64,000 nt of DNA from assembly GCA_905214925.1 (NCBI GenBank), contig CAJMOB010000011.1:40237-104236 (forward strand), written 5' to 3'. This document shows positions 8,798 to 18,130 of this stretch, in pieces (within the stretch, counting starts at the first letter, position 1; each line of letters opens with the position of its first letter). The translations under genes and the position numbers were made by a program. Source of the stretch: Scybalomonas sp905214925 (GTDB taxonomy: Bacteria > Bacillota > Clostridia > Lachnospirales > Lachnospiraceae). The notes under the pieces are model-generated. The model saw only the letters and a list, made by a program, of their open reading frames with translations. It did no database searches and had not been told where the DNA came from.

Positions 8798-10414
8798 TTA
8801 GTTTTTACTAAATTTTTTATAGGCCATGGCCCCTGCAATAAATCCCTTAAAAAGTGGATGTGGACGATTTGGTCTTGACTTAAATTCTGGATGGGCTTGC
8901 GTTGCTAAAAAGAAGTTTTCTTCTGTAAGTTCTGCCATCTCAACAATTCTCTTATCTGGAGAAAGTCCAGAAAATGTCAATCCATGTTGCTCTAACACTT
9001 CTCGATAGGCATTATTTACTTCATAACGATGTCTATGCCGTTCGCTAATCTCCTTCTTCCCATAGCAAAGAAATGCTTTGCTTCCTTCTTCTAATACACA
9101 AGGATAAGCTCCAAGACGTAACGTTCCACCAATATTTTCTACATTTTCTTGGTCTGGCATTAGAGCTATGACTGGATGGGTTGTATTCTCATCAAGCTCA
9201 ATGCTGTGTGCATCTTCATACCCTAATACATTTCTTGCAAATTCCACAATCATCAACTGCATTCCAAGACAAATTCCGAAAAATGGAATATGATTGACTC
9301 TTGCATAACGAATCGCTTCGATTTTTCCTTCTACCCCACGGCTCCCAAAACCACCTGGCACTAAAATTCCATCAAGATCTCCTAAGACTTCTTTGGCATT
9401 TTCTCTTGTAATCATTTCGGAATCGATCCATTCAATTTCTACTTGCACTTCATTGGCAATTCCACCGTGTTTTAGTGCTTCTGCTACACTTAAATACGCA
9501 TCGTGAAGTTGTACATACTTGCCAACGATTCCAACTTTCACCTTCTCTTTTGCTTGTTTTAATACCGTAACCATCTCTTTCCACTCGGTGAGATCTGGCT
9601 TTGTCTTCTCTAATTTCAAACATTCCAATACAACTTCTGCCAAATGCTCTTTTTCCATGGCCAGAGGTGCCTCATAAAGAAATGGTACATCTAAGTTTTG
9701 CAATACATGACCGCTTTTTACATTACAAAAAAGTGCAATCTTTTCTCGTATCTCTTCAGAAATTGGATGCTCAGATCGGCATACTAATACATCTGGCCAA
9801 AGCCCCATAGATTGTAATTCTTTTACACTAGCTTGTGTTGGTTTTGTCTTCATCTCTCCTGATGCTTTTAAGTAGGGAATGAGTGTTACATGAATTAAAA
9901 TCGCATTTTCATTTCCAACTTCATGTTTAAACTGACGAATGGCCTCAAGAAACGGCTGACTTTCAATATCCCCAACGGTTCCTCCAACCTCAATAATAGC
10001 AATCTTTTTCTCACTTTCGTCTTTTGCATGATAAAAGCGCTCTTTAATGGCATTGGTAATATGGGGAATCACTTGCACTGTCCCTCCACCAAATTCTCCT
10101 TTTCTCTCTTTTTGCAAGACAGACCAATAGATCTTTCCTGTTGTCACATTAGAATTTTTATCAAGGCTCTCATCAATAAATCGTTCATAATGTCCAAGGT
10201 CCAGATCCGTTTCTGTTCCATCGTCCGTTACATAGACTTCCCCATGCTGAATTGGATTCATTGTTCCTGGATCAATGTTAATATAAGGGTCGAATTTTTG
10301 CATTGTCACTTCATACCCTCTTGCTTTTAAAAGTCTTCCTAAAGACGCCGCTGTAATCCCTTTTCCAAGCCCAGATACAACACCGCCTGTTACAAATACA
10401 TATTTTACTGCCAT
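8798..10414 (-). CDS. pyrG: CTP synthase
   Basis: This 538-residue enzyme converts UTP to CTP with ATP and glutamine. The ligase domain opens with KYVFVTGGVVSGLGKGI. The class I amidotransferase domain has the nucleophile in GICLGMQLMIVEFARN and the histidine in THPVIALMPDQENVENIGG. The frame is open 39 codons further upstream, but AAAAAGGAGGAAATAGC directly before the ATG at 10414 and the family N-terminus MAVKYVFVTGG fix the start. It is another glutamine consumer in this cluster. Confidence 0.97.
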   Translation of the reverse strand: MAVKYVFVTGGVVSGLGKGITAASLGRLLKARGYEVTMQKFDPYINIDPGTMNPIQHGEVYVTDDGTETDLDLGHYERFIDESLDKNSNVTTGKIYWSVLQKERKGEFGGGTVQVIPHITNAIKERFYHAKDESEKKIAIIEVGGTVGDIESQPFLEAIRQFKHEVGNENAILIHVTLIPYLKASGEMKTKPTQASVKELQSMGLWPDVLVCRSEHPISEEIREKIALFCNVKSGHVLQNLDVPFLYEAPLAMEKEHLAEVVLECLKLEKTKPDLTEWKEMVTVLKQAKEKVKVGIVGKYVQLHDAYLSVAEALKHGGIANEVQVEIEWIDSEMITRENAKEVLGDLDGILVPGGFGSRGVEGKIEAIRYARVNHIPFFGICLGMQLMIVEFARNVLGYEDAHSIELDENTTHPVIALMPDQENVENIGGTLRLGAYPCVLEEGSKAFLCYGKKEISERHRHRYEVNNAYREVLEQHGLTFSGLSPDKRIVEMAELTEENFFLATQAHPEFKSRPNRPHPLFKGFIAGAMAYKKFSKN

Positions 10415-10530
10415 GCTATTTCCTCCTTTTTGCATAACACTTTGTCTGATTCGTTTCATTTTTTTAGAACAAGAGAACACGATCTGAAAAATAATATCTT
10501 TTGTTTCTCTCAACAATGATTGACATAACA

Positions 10531-10559
10531 CTTATACACATACTTTGAAAAAAATGCAA
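10531..10559 (-). promoter_or_regulatory. Candidate pyrG promoter
   Basis: On the minus strand TTGCAT (10554-10559), 17 bp and TATAAG (10531-10536) give a leader of about 110 nt. I see no T-tailed terminator or G-run start site of the kind used by pyrG reiterative-transcription attenuation in other Firmicutes. Confidence 0.5.
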
Positions 10560-10606
10560 CTTTTTTTTAAAAAATTTCATTTCCATTATCTTTTTTTCAT
10601 TTAGGG

Positions 10607-10635
10607 GTTGACATTTTTTTGTCAACGTGTATACT
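10607..10635 (+). promoter_or_regulatory. glnN promoter with palindrome over the -35
   Basis: TTGACA (10608-10613), a 16-bp spacer and TATACT (10630-10635) form a strong promoter. The -35 is the left arm of a perfect 7-bp inverted repeat, GTTGACA (10607-10613) and TGTCAAC (10620-10626), a plausible repressor operator. The cognate regulator is not identified. Confidence 0.7.
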
Positions 10636-10649
10636 ACTATCCATAAAGC

Positions 10650-10686
10650 AAAGGCGCTTCGGTTTTAATCGAAGTGCCTTTTTTCG
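10650..10686 (+). terminator. Leader terminator (attenuator) of glnN
   Basis: A 12-bp stem (AAAGGCGCTTCG at 10650-10661 with CGAAGTGCCTTT from 10670, one G-U pair) and an 8-nt loop are followed by TTTTTT. It lies between the glnN promoter and the gene, within about 10 nt of the expected transcript start, so it should stop most transcripts unless antitermination occurs. It lacks a T-run in the minus direction. Confidence 0.75.
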
Positions 10687-10735
10687 TTGATTAAAGAAAT
10701 ACAAAAACAATAAATACCAAAAAGGAGCCATCGCC

Positions 10736-12835
10736 ATGAATAAAAATATTCCAGAACTCTATGGAAGTCTTGTCTTTAATGACAAAGTAATGAAAAATAA
10801 GCTTCCAAAAGACGTATACAAAGCGTTAAAGAAAACAATTGAACAAGGAACTCATTTAGAACTCGATGTAGCAAATGCTGTGGCTGTCGCTATGAAAGAG
10901 TGGGCAGTGGAACATGGCGCTACCCATTTTACTCATTGGTTTCAACCGATGACTGGAATTACCGCAGAAAAACACGATAGTTTTATCTCTCCAGTTGGAA
11001 ATGGAGAAATCAATATGGATTTTTCTGGAAAAGAACTTGTAAAAGGAGAACCAGATGCCTCTAGCTTTCCATCAGGGGGTCTTAGAGCCACATTCGAAGC
11101 CCGCGGATATACCGCTTGGGATCCGACCTCACCTGCTTTTATCAAAGATGATACTCTTTGTATTCCAACGGCATTCTGCTCCTATAGCGGAGAAGCTCTT
11201 GATAAAAAAACACCTCTTCTTCGCTCCATGGATGCTTTAAATGTGGAAGCCGTAAAACTTCTCCACATTCTTGGACAGATAGACGTTCATCGTGTTAATA
11301 CAACCGTAGGTGCTGAGCAAGAATATTTCCTCATCGACAAAGACCTTTACACAAAAAGACGGGATCTAAAATTTTGCGGTCGTACTTTAATGGGTGCAAA
11401 AGCTCCAAAAGGCCAAGAGATGGAAGATCACTATTTTGGCACAATAAAACCAAGAGTATTAGCATTTATGAAAGATCTCGATGAAGAACTTTGGAAACTT
11501 GGAATTCCATCAAAAACGCGACACAATGAAGTGGCACCTGCTCAACACGAATTAGCTCCTGTTTTTGATACAACCAATGTAGCAGTTGATCACAATCAAC
11601 TTACGATGGAGCTGATGAAAAAAGTGGCGGATCGTCATAATCTTTCTTGTCTTCTTCATGAAAAACCTTTTGAAGGTGTCAATGGAAGTGGAAAGCATAA
11701 CAACTGGTCTCTTCTAACAGATACTGGTATTAATTTACTAGAACCGGGAAAAACACCAGCCGAAAACATTCAATTTCTTGTCTTTCTTATGGCAATTATA
11801 AAAGCGGTTGATGATTATGCGGACCTTATGCGTATCTCCGTTGCTAGCGCGGGAAATGATCATCGATTAGGCGCAAATGAAGCACCTCCTGCTATTGTTT
11901 CTATCTTTCTTGGTGATGAATTACAATCCGTATTAGAAGCCATTGAAGGAGATAAAAACTGTGATGAAACAAAACAAATCCAGATGGAAACTGGTACGAA
12001 AGTTCTTCCACATTTTATGAAAGATACAACGGATCGAAATCGTACTTCTCCTTTTGCATTTACAGGAAATAAATTTGAGTTTCGTATGCTTGGCTCCTCC
12101 CTTTCTGTTTCTGGACCAAATATTATTTTAAACACTGCGGTTGCCGAAGTCTTATCTCAGTTTTCCGAGCGTTTAAAAGATGTCAGCCAAGAAGATATGC
12201 CATTAGCAGTACATAATCTGCTAAAAGAAATGATTAAAAAACATAAACGCATTATTTTTAATGGTAATGGATATGCCAACGAATGGGTGGAGGAAGCAAA
12301 AAGACGAGGACTTTATAATCTAACTTCCACACCAGATGCTCTTCCTTATTTTGTCCATGATAAAAACATTTTACTCTTTACAAAGCATCATATTTTTACA
12401 CGAGAAGAAATTTATTCTCGTTATGATATTTTGTTGGAAAATTATTGTAAAGGCATCGCCATTGAAGCAAAAACTATGATCGAAATGACAAATAAAGACT
12501 TTCTTCCAGCAGTTACCACTTATGAAACCCATCTTGCAAAAGAAGTAGCACAAAAGAAAGCGATTTCTTCCTCTATCCCTACTTCTTATGAAGAAAACTT
12601 ACTCATGACACTGTCAAAATCCACTTGTACCATTTATGAAAAAATAGAGAAACTCTCTCAATCTCTTAAAGAGATTGAGGAAATGGAAGACTCTCTTACA
12701 AAAGCACAGAACTATCACGATCTTATATTACAAGCAATGGAAGAAATTCGCACAGACATCGATGCAATCGAACCTCTCATTCCAGATACGATTCTTCCTT
12801 ATCCAACCTATGGCAAATTGCTGTTTTATGTTTAA
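10736..12835 (+). CDS. glnN: Type III glutamine synthetase
   Basis: This 699-residue protein has the length and signatures of GSIII, the large dodecameric glutamine synthetase of Bacteroidetes, cyanobacteria and clostridia. GSIII motifs include HFTHWFQPMTGITAEKHDSF, FPSGGLRATFEARGYTAWD, the catalytic region HNEVAPAQHELAPVFD, GVNGSGKHNNWSL, and DHRLGANEAPPAI. The C-terminal 130 residues are helical and rich in charged residues. The ribosome site AAAAAGGAG lies 7 nt before the ATG. It is read divergently from pyrG behind a promoter and leader terminator, so it is probably induced under particular nitrogen states, complementing GlnA. Confidence 0.96.
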   Translation: MNKNIPELYGSLVFNDKVMKNKLPKDVYKALKKTIEQGTHLELDVANAVAVAMKEWAVEHGATHFTHWFQPMTGITAEKHDSFISPVGNGEINMDFSGKELVKGEPDASSFPSGGLRATFEARGYTAWDPTSPAFIKDDTLCIPTAFCSYSGEALDKKTPLLRSMDALNVEAVKLLHILGQIDVHRVNTTVGAEQEYFLIDKDLYTKRRDLKFCGRTLMGAKAPKGQEMEDHYFGTIKPRVLAFMKDLDEELWKLGIPSKTRHNEVAPAQHELAPVFDTTNVAVDHNQLTMELMKKVADRHNLSCLLHEKPFEGVNGSGKHNNWSLLTDTGINLLEPGKTPAENIQFLVFLMAIIKAVDDYADLMRISVASAGNDHRLGANEAPPAIVSIFLGDELQSVLEAIEGDKNCDETKQIQMETGTKVLPHFMKDTTDRNRTSPFAFTGNKFEFRMLGSSLSVSGPNIILNTAVAEVLSQFSERLKDVSQEDMPLAVHNLLKEMIKKHKRIIFNGNGYANEWVEEAKRRGLYNLTSTPDALPYFVHDKNILLFTKHHIFTREEIYSRYDILLENYCKGIAIEAKTMIEMTNKDFLPAVTTYETHLAKEVAQKKAISSSIPTSYEENLLMTLSKSTCTIYEKIEKLSQSLKEIEEMEDSLTKAQNYHDLILQAMEEIRTDIDAIEPLIPDTILPYPTYGKLLFYV

Positions 12836-12960
12836 TCTTCAGTAGAAATAAAAATTTCTTTTGACTAGACAGACAAAATTTTTACTCTCTCTAATAAATT
12901 CAGACAATTAGTTTTTATTGCTACTTTACACATATTGCCAGATAAAATCTTTCCTCTCCC

Positions 12961-13012
12961 AAATAAGATATATCTATTTTCATAAAAAAATAGATATATC
13001 TTATTTTTTTTA
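12961..13012 (+). terminator. Terminator of glnN
   Basis: A long perfect AT-rich stem (AAATAAGATATATCTATTTT at 12961 against AAATAGATATATCTTATTT) with a 6- to 7-nt loop ends in a run of eight T. It lies about 125 bp after the glnN stop. The rest of the 12836-13199 gap is AT-rich without coding signal apart from the purF promoter. Confidence 0.85.
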
Positions 13013-13111
13013 TTCTATTTCTACTTGTTTTTCTTCTTATTTTATTTTTTTCTTTGACATCCTTATTTTTTCTTCCTCCCTTTTTTTATTTTTACTAAAA
13101 AGAAACAGGGG

Positions 13112-13140
13112 TTTACAAGACTACATTTTATGGGTAAGAT
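13112..13140 (+). promoter_or_regulatory. Candidate purF promoter
   Basis: TTTACA (13112-13117), a 17-bp spacer and TAAGAT (13135-13140) precede purF by about 60 bp. No PurR box or purine riboswitch is recognised in the leader. Confidence 0.5.
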
Positions 13141-13199
13141 TAACATGAAATCTATCTCGGAAAAGATATTCCTATACATAAGAAAGCGAGGATAAATTC

Positions 13200-14639
13200 A
13201 TGGCAATGAATGATGTATCTATTTACGACAGCGGTTTAAGAGAAGAATGTGGTGTTTTTGGTATCTATGATCGCGATGGTGACAATGTATCAAGATCCAT
13301 TTATTATGGATTATCAGCTCTTCAACACAGAGGACAGGAATCTTGCGGTATTGCTGTTTCTGACACAAATGGCCCTAAAAGACAAGCGGCCTTCCACAAG
13401 TCTCTTGGCCTTGTAAACGAAGTTTTTAAACCAGAAATTTTAGACTCTCTAAACGGGAATATTGGCGTCGGTCATGTCCGCTATTCCACAACAGGTGCCG
13501 TCACTCAAGAAAATGCGCAACCTCTTGTTCTAAACTATATGAAAGGAACATTAGCGTTAGCTCACAACGGTAATCTTGTTAATATGGCAGAACTTCGTTA
13601 TGAACTCGAATACACAGGAGCCATTTTCCATACGACGATTGACTCAGAGGTAATCGCTTATCATATTGCGAGAAGTCGTGTCCACACGCCTTCTGTAGAA
13701 GAAGCGGTTTATGAAAGTGCCAAAAAACTAAAAGGTGCCTATAGCCTTGTTATTATGAGCCCAAGAAAATTAATCGGCGTTCGCGATCCATGGGGACTAA
13801 AGCCCCTCTGTCTTGGAAAACGTGGTAATTCTTATATTCTAGCTTCTGAAAGCTGTGCTCTTACAGCTATTGATGCAGAATTTATTCGAGACATTGAGCC
13901 AGGAGAAATCATCACCATTACTCCAACCGAAATCTATTCCGATTATCGCCTTGCGAAACAGCATACCGGACGTCAGGCTCGTTGTATTTTTGAATATATT
14001 TACTTTGCCCGTCTTGATAGTAAAATTGATGGGTTTAATGTATACGACGCTCGTATCCGAGCAGGCTCTGCATTGGCACGCTCTTATCCTGTGGATGCTG
14101 ATTTAGTCGTTGGTGTTCCTGATTCTGGTCTTTGTGCAGCACAAGGTTATGCGTTAGAATCTGGCATTCCATTTGCTCTTGCCTTCCATAAAAATAGTTA
14201 TATGGGACGTACTTTTATTAAGCCAACCCAACAAGAACGAGAGTCTGCTGTAAAAATCAAGCTGAGTATTTTAGAATCCGTTGTAAAAGACAAACGGTTA
14301 ATTCTTGTGGATGACTCCATTGTAAGAGGAACGACTATTAAAAACTTAATTACAATGTTAAAACAAGCTGGCGCCTTAGAAGTCCATGTTCGCATCAGTT
14401 CACCGCCATTTTTATATCCTTGCTATTTTGGAACCGATGTGCCATCCAATCAACAACTCATCGCTTCTTCTATGACACCAGAAGAAATCTGTGCCGATAT
14501 TGGTGCTGATTCGCTTGGATATATGAAAATTGAGCATTTACAGACAATGGTTCCAAACCTTCCAATCTGTACTGCTTGCTTTAATGCAGATTATCCAATG
14601 GATGTATCCGATGCAAATCCAAGCGAAGAAAAATGTTAA
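13200..14639 (+). CDS. purF: Amidophosphoribosyltransferase
   Basis: This 479-residue enzyme catalyses the first committed step of purine synthesis, PRPP plus glutamine to phosphoribosylamine. Cys17 in LREECGVFGIYD is the amidotransferase nucleophile, so a 16-residue propeptide should be cleaved. Then come ALQHRGQESCGIAVSD and the PRPP-binding loop LILVDDSIVRGTTIKN. Cysteines at RQARCIF, LYPCYFG and PICTACFNADYP match the 4Fe-4S ligands of the oxygen-sensitive Bacillus-type enzyme. GCGAGGATAAATTC precedes the ATG. It stands alone rather than in a pur operon, beside the glutamine-synthesis genes. Confidence 0.96.
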   Translation: MAMNDVSIYDSGLREECGVFGIYDRDGDNVSRSIYYGLSALQHRGQESCGIAVSDTNGPKRQAAFHKSLGLVNEVFKPEILDSLNGNIGVGHVRYSTTGAVTQENAQPLVLNYMKGTLALAHNGNLVNMAELRYELEYTGAIFHTTIDSEVIAYHIARSRVHTPSVEEAVYESAKKLKGAYSLVIMSPRKLIGVRDPWGLKPLCLGKRGNSYILASESCALTAIDAEFIRDIEPGEIITITPTEIYSDYRLAKQHTGRQARCIFEYIYFARLDSKIDGFNVYDARIRAGSALARSYPVDADLVVGVPDSGLCAAQGYALESGIPFALAFHKNSYMGRTFIKPTQQERESAVKIKLSILESVVKDKRLILVDDSIVRGTTIKNLITMLKQAGALEVHVRISSPPFLYPCYFGTDVPSNQQLIASSMTPEEICADIGADSLGYMKIEHLQTMVPNLPICTACFNADYPMDVSDANPSEEKC

Positions 14640-14642
14640 AAA

Positions 14643-14686
14643 AGAAGAGGATAGTGATTTCGTAAAATCACTATCCTCTTCTTTTA
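14643..14686. terminator. Bidirectional terminator between purF and HAD gene
   Basis: A perfect stem of at least 17 bp (GAAGAGGATAGTGATTT against AAATCACTATCCTCTTC) with a 4-nt CGTA loop has T-rich sequence on one side and A-rich on the other. It serves purF on the plus strand and the HAD gene on the minus strand. Confidence 0.85.
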
Positions 14687-14689
14687 TCG

Positions 14690-15502
14690 TTATATATTTA
14701 ATATAAACTGTTCTACTACTTTAGCTACACCATCTTCATCATTAGAGGTTGTAATAAAATCAGCCGATTGTTTGACGAGAGGTTGAGCATTTTCCATTGC
14801 TACTCCAAGCCCTGCAAACTGAATCATAGAAAGATCATTAAATCCATCTCCACAAGCAATCATCTCTTCTCTTTTAATACCTGTACATTCTAATAATCGT
14901 TCTAACGATGCGGCCTTATCCACACCCTTTGGCATAATTTCTAAGAAAAATGGTTCTGAACGATACACCGATAATAACCCATGGGTTGCTTCTTGTATTT
15001 TGGGTTCTACCGTAGCCATATAAGAACCTTCTCCTACCATCAATATTTTGGGTACAGGAAACACAATCGCTTCCTTTGGATTTTCTATTCTTTCAACAGG
15101 CATATGATTGATTTTTGCTTCAATCTTTACATAAGGATTATTCGGATTATTGCTTAAAATCCGCTCTCCTTCATAAGTTAAAAAATCCACTTGATATTGT
15201 TTTGCTAAATCAATCAATTCTGGAACCATCTCTGCTGGAATGGTTCTTTGATAAAGCACTTCTTTCGTCTTACAATTGGTAATTCTTCCACCATTAAACG
15301 AAAGAATATAACTTCCGTATTTCCCCAACTCTAATTCTTTTGCTAATGGTACAACACCATACGTTGGCCTTCCTGATGCTAATACGACTTTTACACCTCG
15401 TTCTTGTGCTTCAAATAATGCCTTCTTTGTTCTTTCTGTAATAATCTTTTGTGAATTTGTCAATGTCCCATCTAGATCTAATACGATCATACGATATGCC
15501 AT
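14690..15502 (-). CDS. Cof-type HAD phosphatase
   Basis: This 270-residue protein belongs to the Cof/YwpJ subfamily of haloacid dehalogenase phosphatases. The motif I nucleophile is in VLDLDGTLTNSQK, motif II is VVLASGRPTYG, motif III lysine is in MPKGVDKAASLERLL, and motif IV is CGDGFNDLSMIQFAGLGVAMENA. The cap domain (about 85-190) is the C2B type. Such enzymes dephosphorylate sugar phosphates or flavin and pyridoxal phosphates; the substrate cannot be told from sequence. GAGGAGGAAAGAAA precedes the ATG. It lies downstream of ftsH with a repeat element and a terminator between. Confidence 0.9.
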   Translation of the reverse strand: MAYRMIVLDLDGTLTNSQKIITERTKKALFEAQERGVKVVLASGRPTYGVVPLAKELELGKYGSYILSFNGGRITNCKTKEVLYQRTIPAEMVPELIDLAKQYQVDFLTYEGERILSNNPNNPYVKIEAKINHMPVERIENPKEAIVFPVPKILMVGEGSYMATVEPKIQEATHGLLSVYRSEPFFLEIMPKGVDKAASLERLLECTGIKREEMIACGDGFNDLSMIQFAGLGVAMENAQPLVKQSADFITTSNDEDGVAKVVEQFILNI

Positions 15503-15591
15503 TTTCTTTCCTCCTCATCCAATCCTTTTATTAAAAATTAAAACTTTGTTTTCTTTTTTAACCTGTTATTTAACTCGTTATCTTTCAAAAA

Positions 15592-15660
15592 CAAAATGTG
15601 CCTTGCACACTCTTTACAACTTTCGGTTACTTCTAACAATGCAAGCATTTCTGCTTAACT
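15592..15660. repeat. Dispersed palindromic repeat, copy C
   Basis: The segment CAAAATGTGCCTTGCACACT followed by an ACTTTCGGTTACTTCTA core aligns with the copies near 19.28 and 53.47 kb. Its ends (15592-15606 and 15641-15650) are partly complementary. This copy lacks the second GTGCTTTTTTAT palindrome. Confidence 0.6.
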
Positions 15661-15678
15661 TATGCCTTTCACGCAAAT

Positions 15679-15724
15679 GAAAAGAAACGGTGTTTCTTTT
15701 ATCATAAAACTACCGTTTCTTTTT
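15679..15724 (-). terminator. Terminator of ftsH
   Basis: Arms AAAGAAACGGT and ACCGTTTCTTT about 20 nt apart form a stem with a T-rich 3' side in the minus direction, some 40 bp after the ftsH stop. Confidence 0.65.
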
Positions 15725-15763
15725 ACCAAACTATTATAAAATTGTCAACTAAAAGAAAGATTT

Positions 15764-17875
15764 TTATCTTGTCTTTTCGTCTTCTCTTTCTTCTTCTAAA
15801 GATAACTGTTCTTGTTTCATCCCTGTTTGGTTTTGTACAAACTCTTCCCAGCTTTCTCCTTCTTTTGGGACTGGTTTTTCTTTCTTTTCTTCTTCCACTA
15901 CTTCTATATCTTCATGGATAAAAGAACCATCCTCTTCTTTTTCTAAGGAAACTGGTTTTACAGTCTCTTCTTTACTTTCTTCTCCTTTGCCATTGACACG
16001 TTCGAAGATTTCCATAAATTGTTTTCCTGTAATCGTCTCTTTTTCAATTAAAAATTCTGCGATTTCATCCAATGCTTCCATGTTGTCTTCCATGATTTTT
16101 AATGCCTTATCGTATGCATCTTTTAAAATCTTACGAACTTCTTCATCAACACCTGCTGCTGTTGCATCGGAACAATTCATCACTGGTCTTCCATCTAAAT
16201 AGCGATTTTGAATGGACTCTAATCCCATTAAACCATATTTTTCAGACATACCATACTGTGTTACCATGGCTCTTGCAATGGCTGTTGCACGTTCAATATC
16301 ATTGGATGCTCCTGTTGTTACGGAATGGAACTTGACTTCTTCTGCCGCACGACCTCCAAAAAATGTTACTAATTCATTGAGCATTTGATCTTTGCTCATT
16401 AAATAACGTTCTTCTTCTGGTACTTGTAATGTGTAGCCAAGAGCTCCCATCGTTCTTGGAACAATCGTAATTTTTTGTACTGGCTCTGTATGCTTTTGTG
16501 TTGCGATACAAAGTGCATGACCGACTTCATGATAAGAAACAATTCTCTTTTCTTCGTCATTTAAAATACGATCTTTCTTTTCTTTACCAGCGATAACGAC
16601 TTCTACTGCCTCAAATAAATCTTTTTGAGAAACATACTCTCTTCCTGCTTTTACCGCAGCAAGAGCTGCTTCATTAACCATGTTAGCAAGATCAGAACCA
16701 ACGGCACCTGCTGTTGCAAGGGCAATGGCTTCTAAATCTACTGTTTCATCCATCTTTACATCTTTTGAATGAACTTTTAATGTCTCAACACGACCTTTTA
16801 AATCTGGTTTTTCTACGATAACACGACGGTCAAAACGTCCTGGACGAAGAAGGGCTTTATCAAGCACTTCTGGACGGTTTGTAGCAGCTAAAATAATAAT
16901 TCCTTTTGACGTATCAAATCCATCCATCTCCGCTAATAACTGGTTGAGTGTCTGTTCTCGTTCATCGTTTCCACCACCATAGTGACTATCACGACTTTTA
17001 CCAATGGCATCAATCTCATCGATAAAAATAATACAAGGTGCCATACTCTGTGCCTGTTTAAATAAATCACGCACACGAGAAGCTCCTACACCAACAAACA
17101 TTTCCACAAATCCAGAACCAGATAAAGAGAAAAATGGAACATTGGCTTCACCAGCAACGGCTTTTGCAAGTAATGTTTTACCAGTTCCTGGAGGTCCTAC
17201 AAGCAAAGCACCTTTTGGTAACTTCGCTCCAATTTTTAAATAACGGCTTGGATTATGAAGGAAGTCCACCATTTCTCGAAGCGATTCTTTGGCTTCATCC
17301 TGCCCTGCAACATCGGCAAAGGTCACGCCTGTCTTTTCTTCTACATAGACTTTTGCATTACTTTTGCCTACGCCACCCATAAATCCTCCACCATTCTTTG
17401 TCATCATTCTCATACCAAAGAATAAAATTCCATAGATAAAGATAAGAGGAACTACCCAACTTGCAATTGTTGTAAGAATTCCTGATGTATTATCTCTTTC
17501 TTCTGTTCCATAGGTGAACGTTACATTATTTTTCTTTGCTGTTTCTTTTGCCTCTTCTAATCTCTTTCCAAGATCATCATCTGGAAAATAGATGACTTTA
17601 TAGACAACTTTATTAATTGGATTCGTTTGTTCTTTTGGCTCTACGAGGAAGTAGCTTTGGGCGCTTCCAGAATTCAATGTCACTTTTTGGATTTCTCCAT
17701 TTTCCAACATATCAATAAATTCACTATAAGGAATCATTGTCTGTTGTGGTCTTGTCGCCCTTTCTATTACGGACTGAAACAAAAAGGTAAATAAAAGTGC
17801 CAATACAAGCAAAACAATTAATGGCTTTTTATTCCCCATACTCTTTTTTGGATCTTTTTTATTATTCTCCTCCAA
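15764..17875 (-). CDS. ftsH: ATP-dependent zinc metalloprotease FtsH
   Basis: This membrane-anchored AAA+ protease degrades unassembled membrane proteins and short-lived regulators. There are two transmembrane segments (PLIVLLVLALLFTFLF near the N-terminus and ASWVVPLIFIYGILFFGM), then Walker A GPPGTGKTLLAKA, Walker B IIFIDEIDAIG, the second region of homology, and the zinc site HEVGHAL. The acidic, Glu-rich C-terminal tail is longer than in Escherichia coli. The frame is open to 17947, but the only good ribosome site, AAAGGGAGGTG, lies 6 nt before a TTG at 17873-17875. I therefore choose the TTG start (703 residues); an ATG at 17947 has no visible ribosome site. Confidence 0.93.
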   Translation of the reverse strand: MEENNKKDPKKSMGNKKPLIVLLVLALLFTFLFQSVIERATRPQQTMIPYSEFIDMLENGEIQKVTLNSGSAQSYFLVEPKEQTNPINKVVYKVIYFPDDDLGKRLEEAKETAKKNNVTFTYGTEERDNTSGILTTIASWVVPLIFIYGILFFGMRMMTKNGGGFMGGVGKSNAKVYVEEKTGVTFADVAGQDEAKESLREMVDFLHNPSRYLKIGAKLPKGALLVGPPGTGKTLLAKAVAGEANVPFFSLSGSGFVEMFVGVGASRVRDLFKQAQSMAPCIIFIDEIDAIGKSRDSHYGGGNDEREQTLNQLLAEMDGFDTSKGIIILAATNRPEVLDKALLRPGRFDRRVIVEKPDLKGRVETLKVHSKDVKMDETVDLEAIALATAGAVGSDLANMVNEAALAAVKAGREYVSQKDLFEAVEVVIAGKEKKDRILNDEEKRIVSYHEVGHALCIATQKHTEPVQKITIVPRTMGALGYTLQVPEEERYLMSKDQMLNELVTFFGGRAAEEVKFHSVTTGASNDIERATAIARAMVTQYGMSEKYGLMGLESIQNRYLDGRPVMNCSDATAAGVDEEVRKILKDAYDKALKIMEDNMEALDEIAEFLIEKETITGKQFMEIFERVNGKGEESKEETVKPVSLEKEEDGSFIHEDIEVVEEEKKEKPVPKEGESWEEFVQNQTGMKQEQLSLEEEREDEKTR

Positions 17876-18066
17876 AAGGTACACCTCCCTTTCTTTTTGG
17901 TTTTCTCCCATTGTTTGAGAACTGCCCAAAAGGGCATATAGAATCATTATATGTAAAACTCATTAATAAATCAATACAATACATATAAAAACTCTATAAA
18001 ATCTTTCCTATTTTTCTACTTATTTTTATTTTCAAACAATAGTTACTTTTTTATTCTTCCCATCCC

Positions 18067-18096
18067 TTGACGTCATAGCAAAAAATCCGATACAAT
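18067..18096 (+). promoter_or_regulatory. Promoter of isochorismatase-family gene
   Basis: TTGACG (18067-18072), an 18-bp spacer and TACAAT (18091-18096). The -10 overlaps the in-frame ATG at 18095, so that ATG cannot be the start and the downstream TTG must be used. Confidence 0.65.
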
Positions 18097-18130
18097 GAAG
18101 CATAATATAACGAAAAAGGAGGATTCTTTC

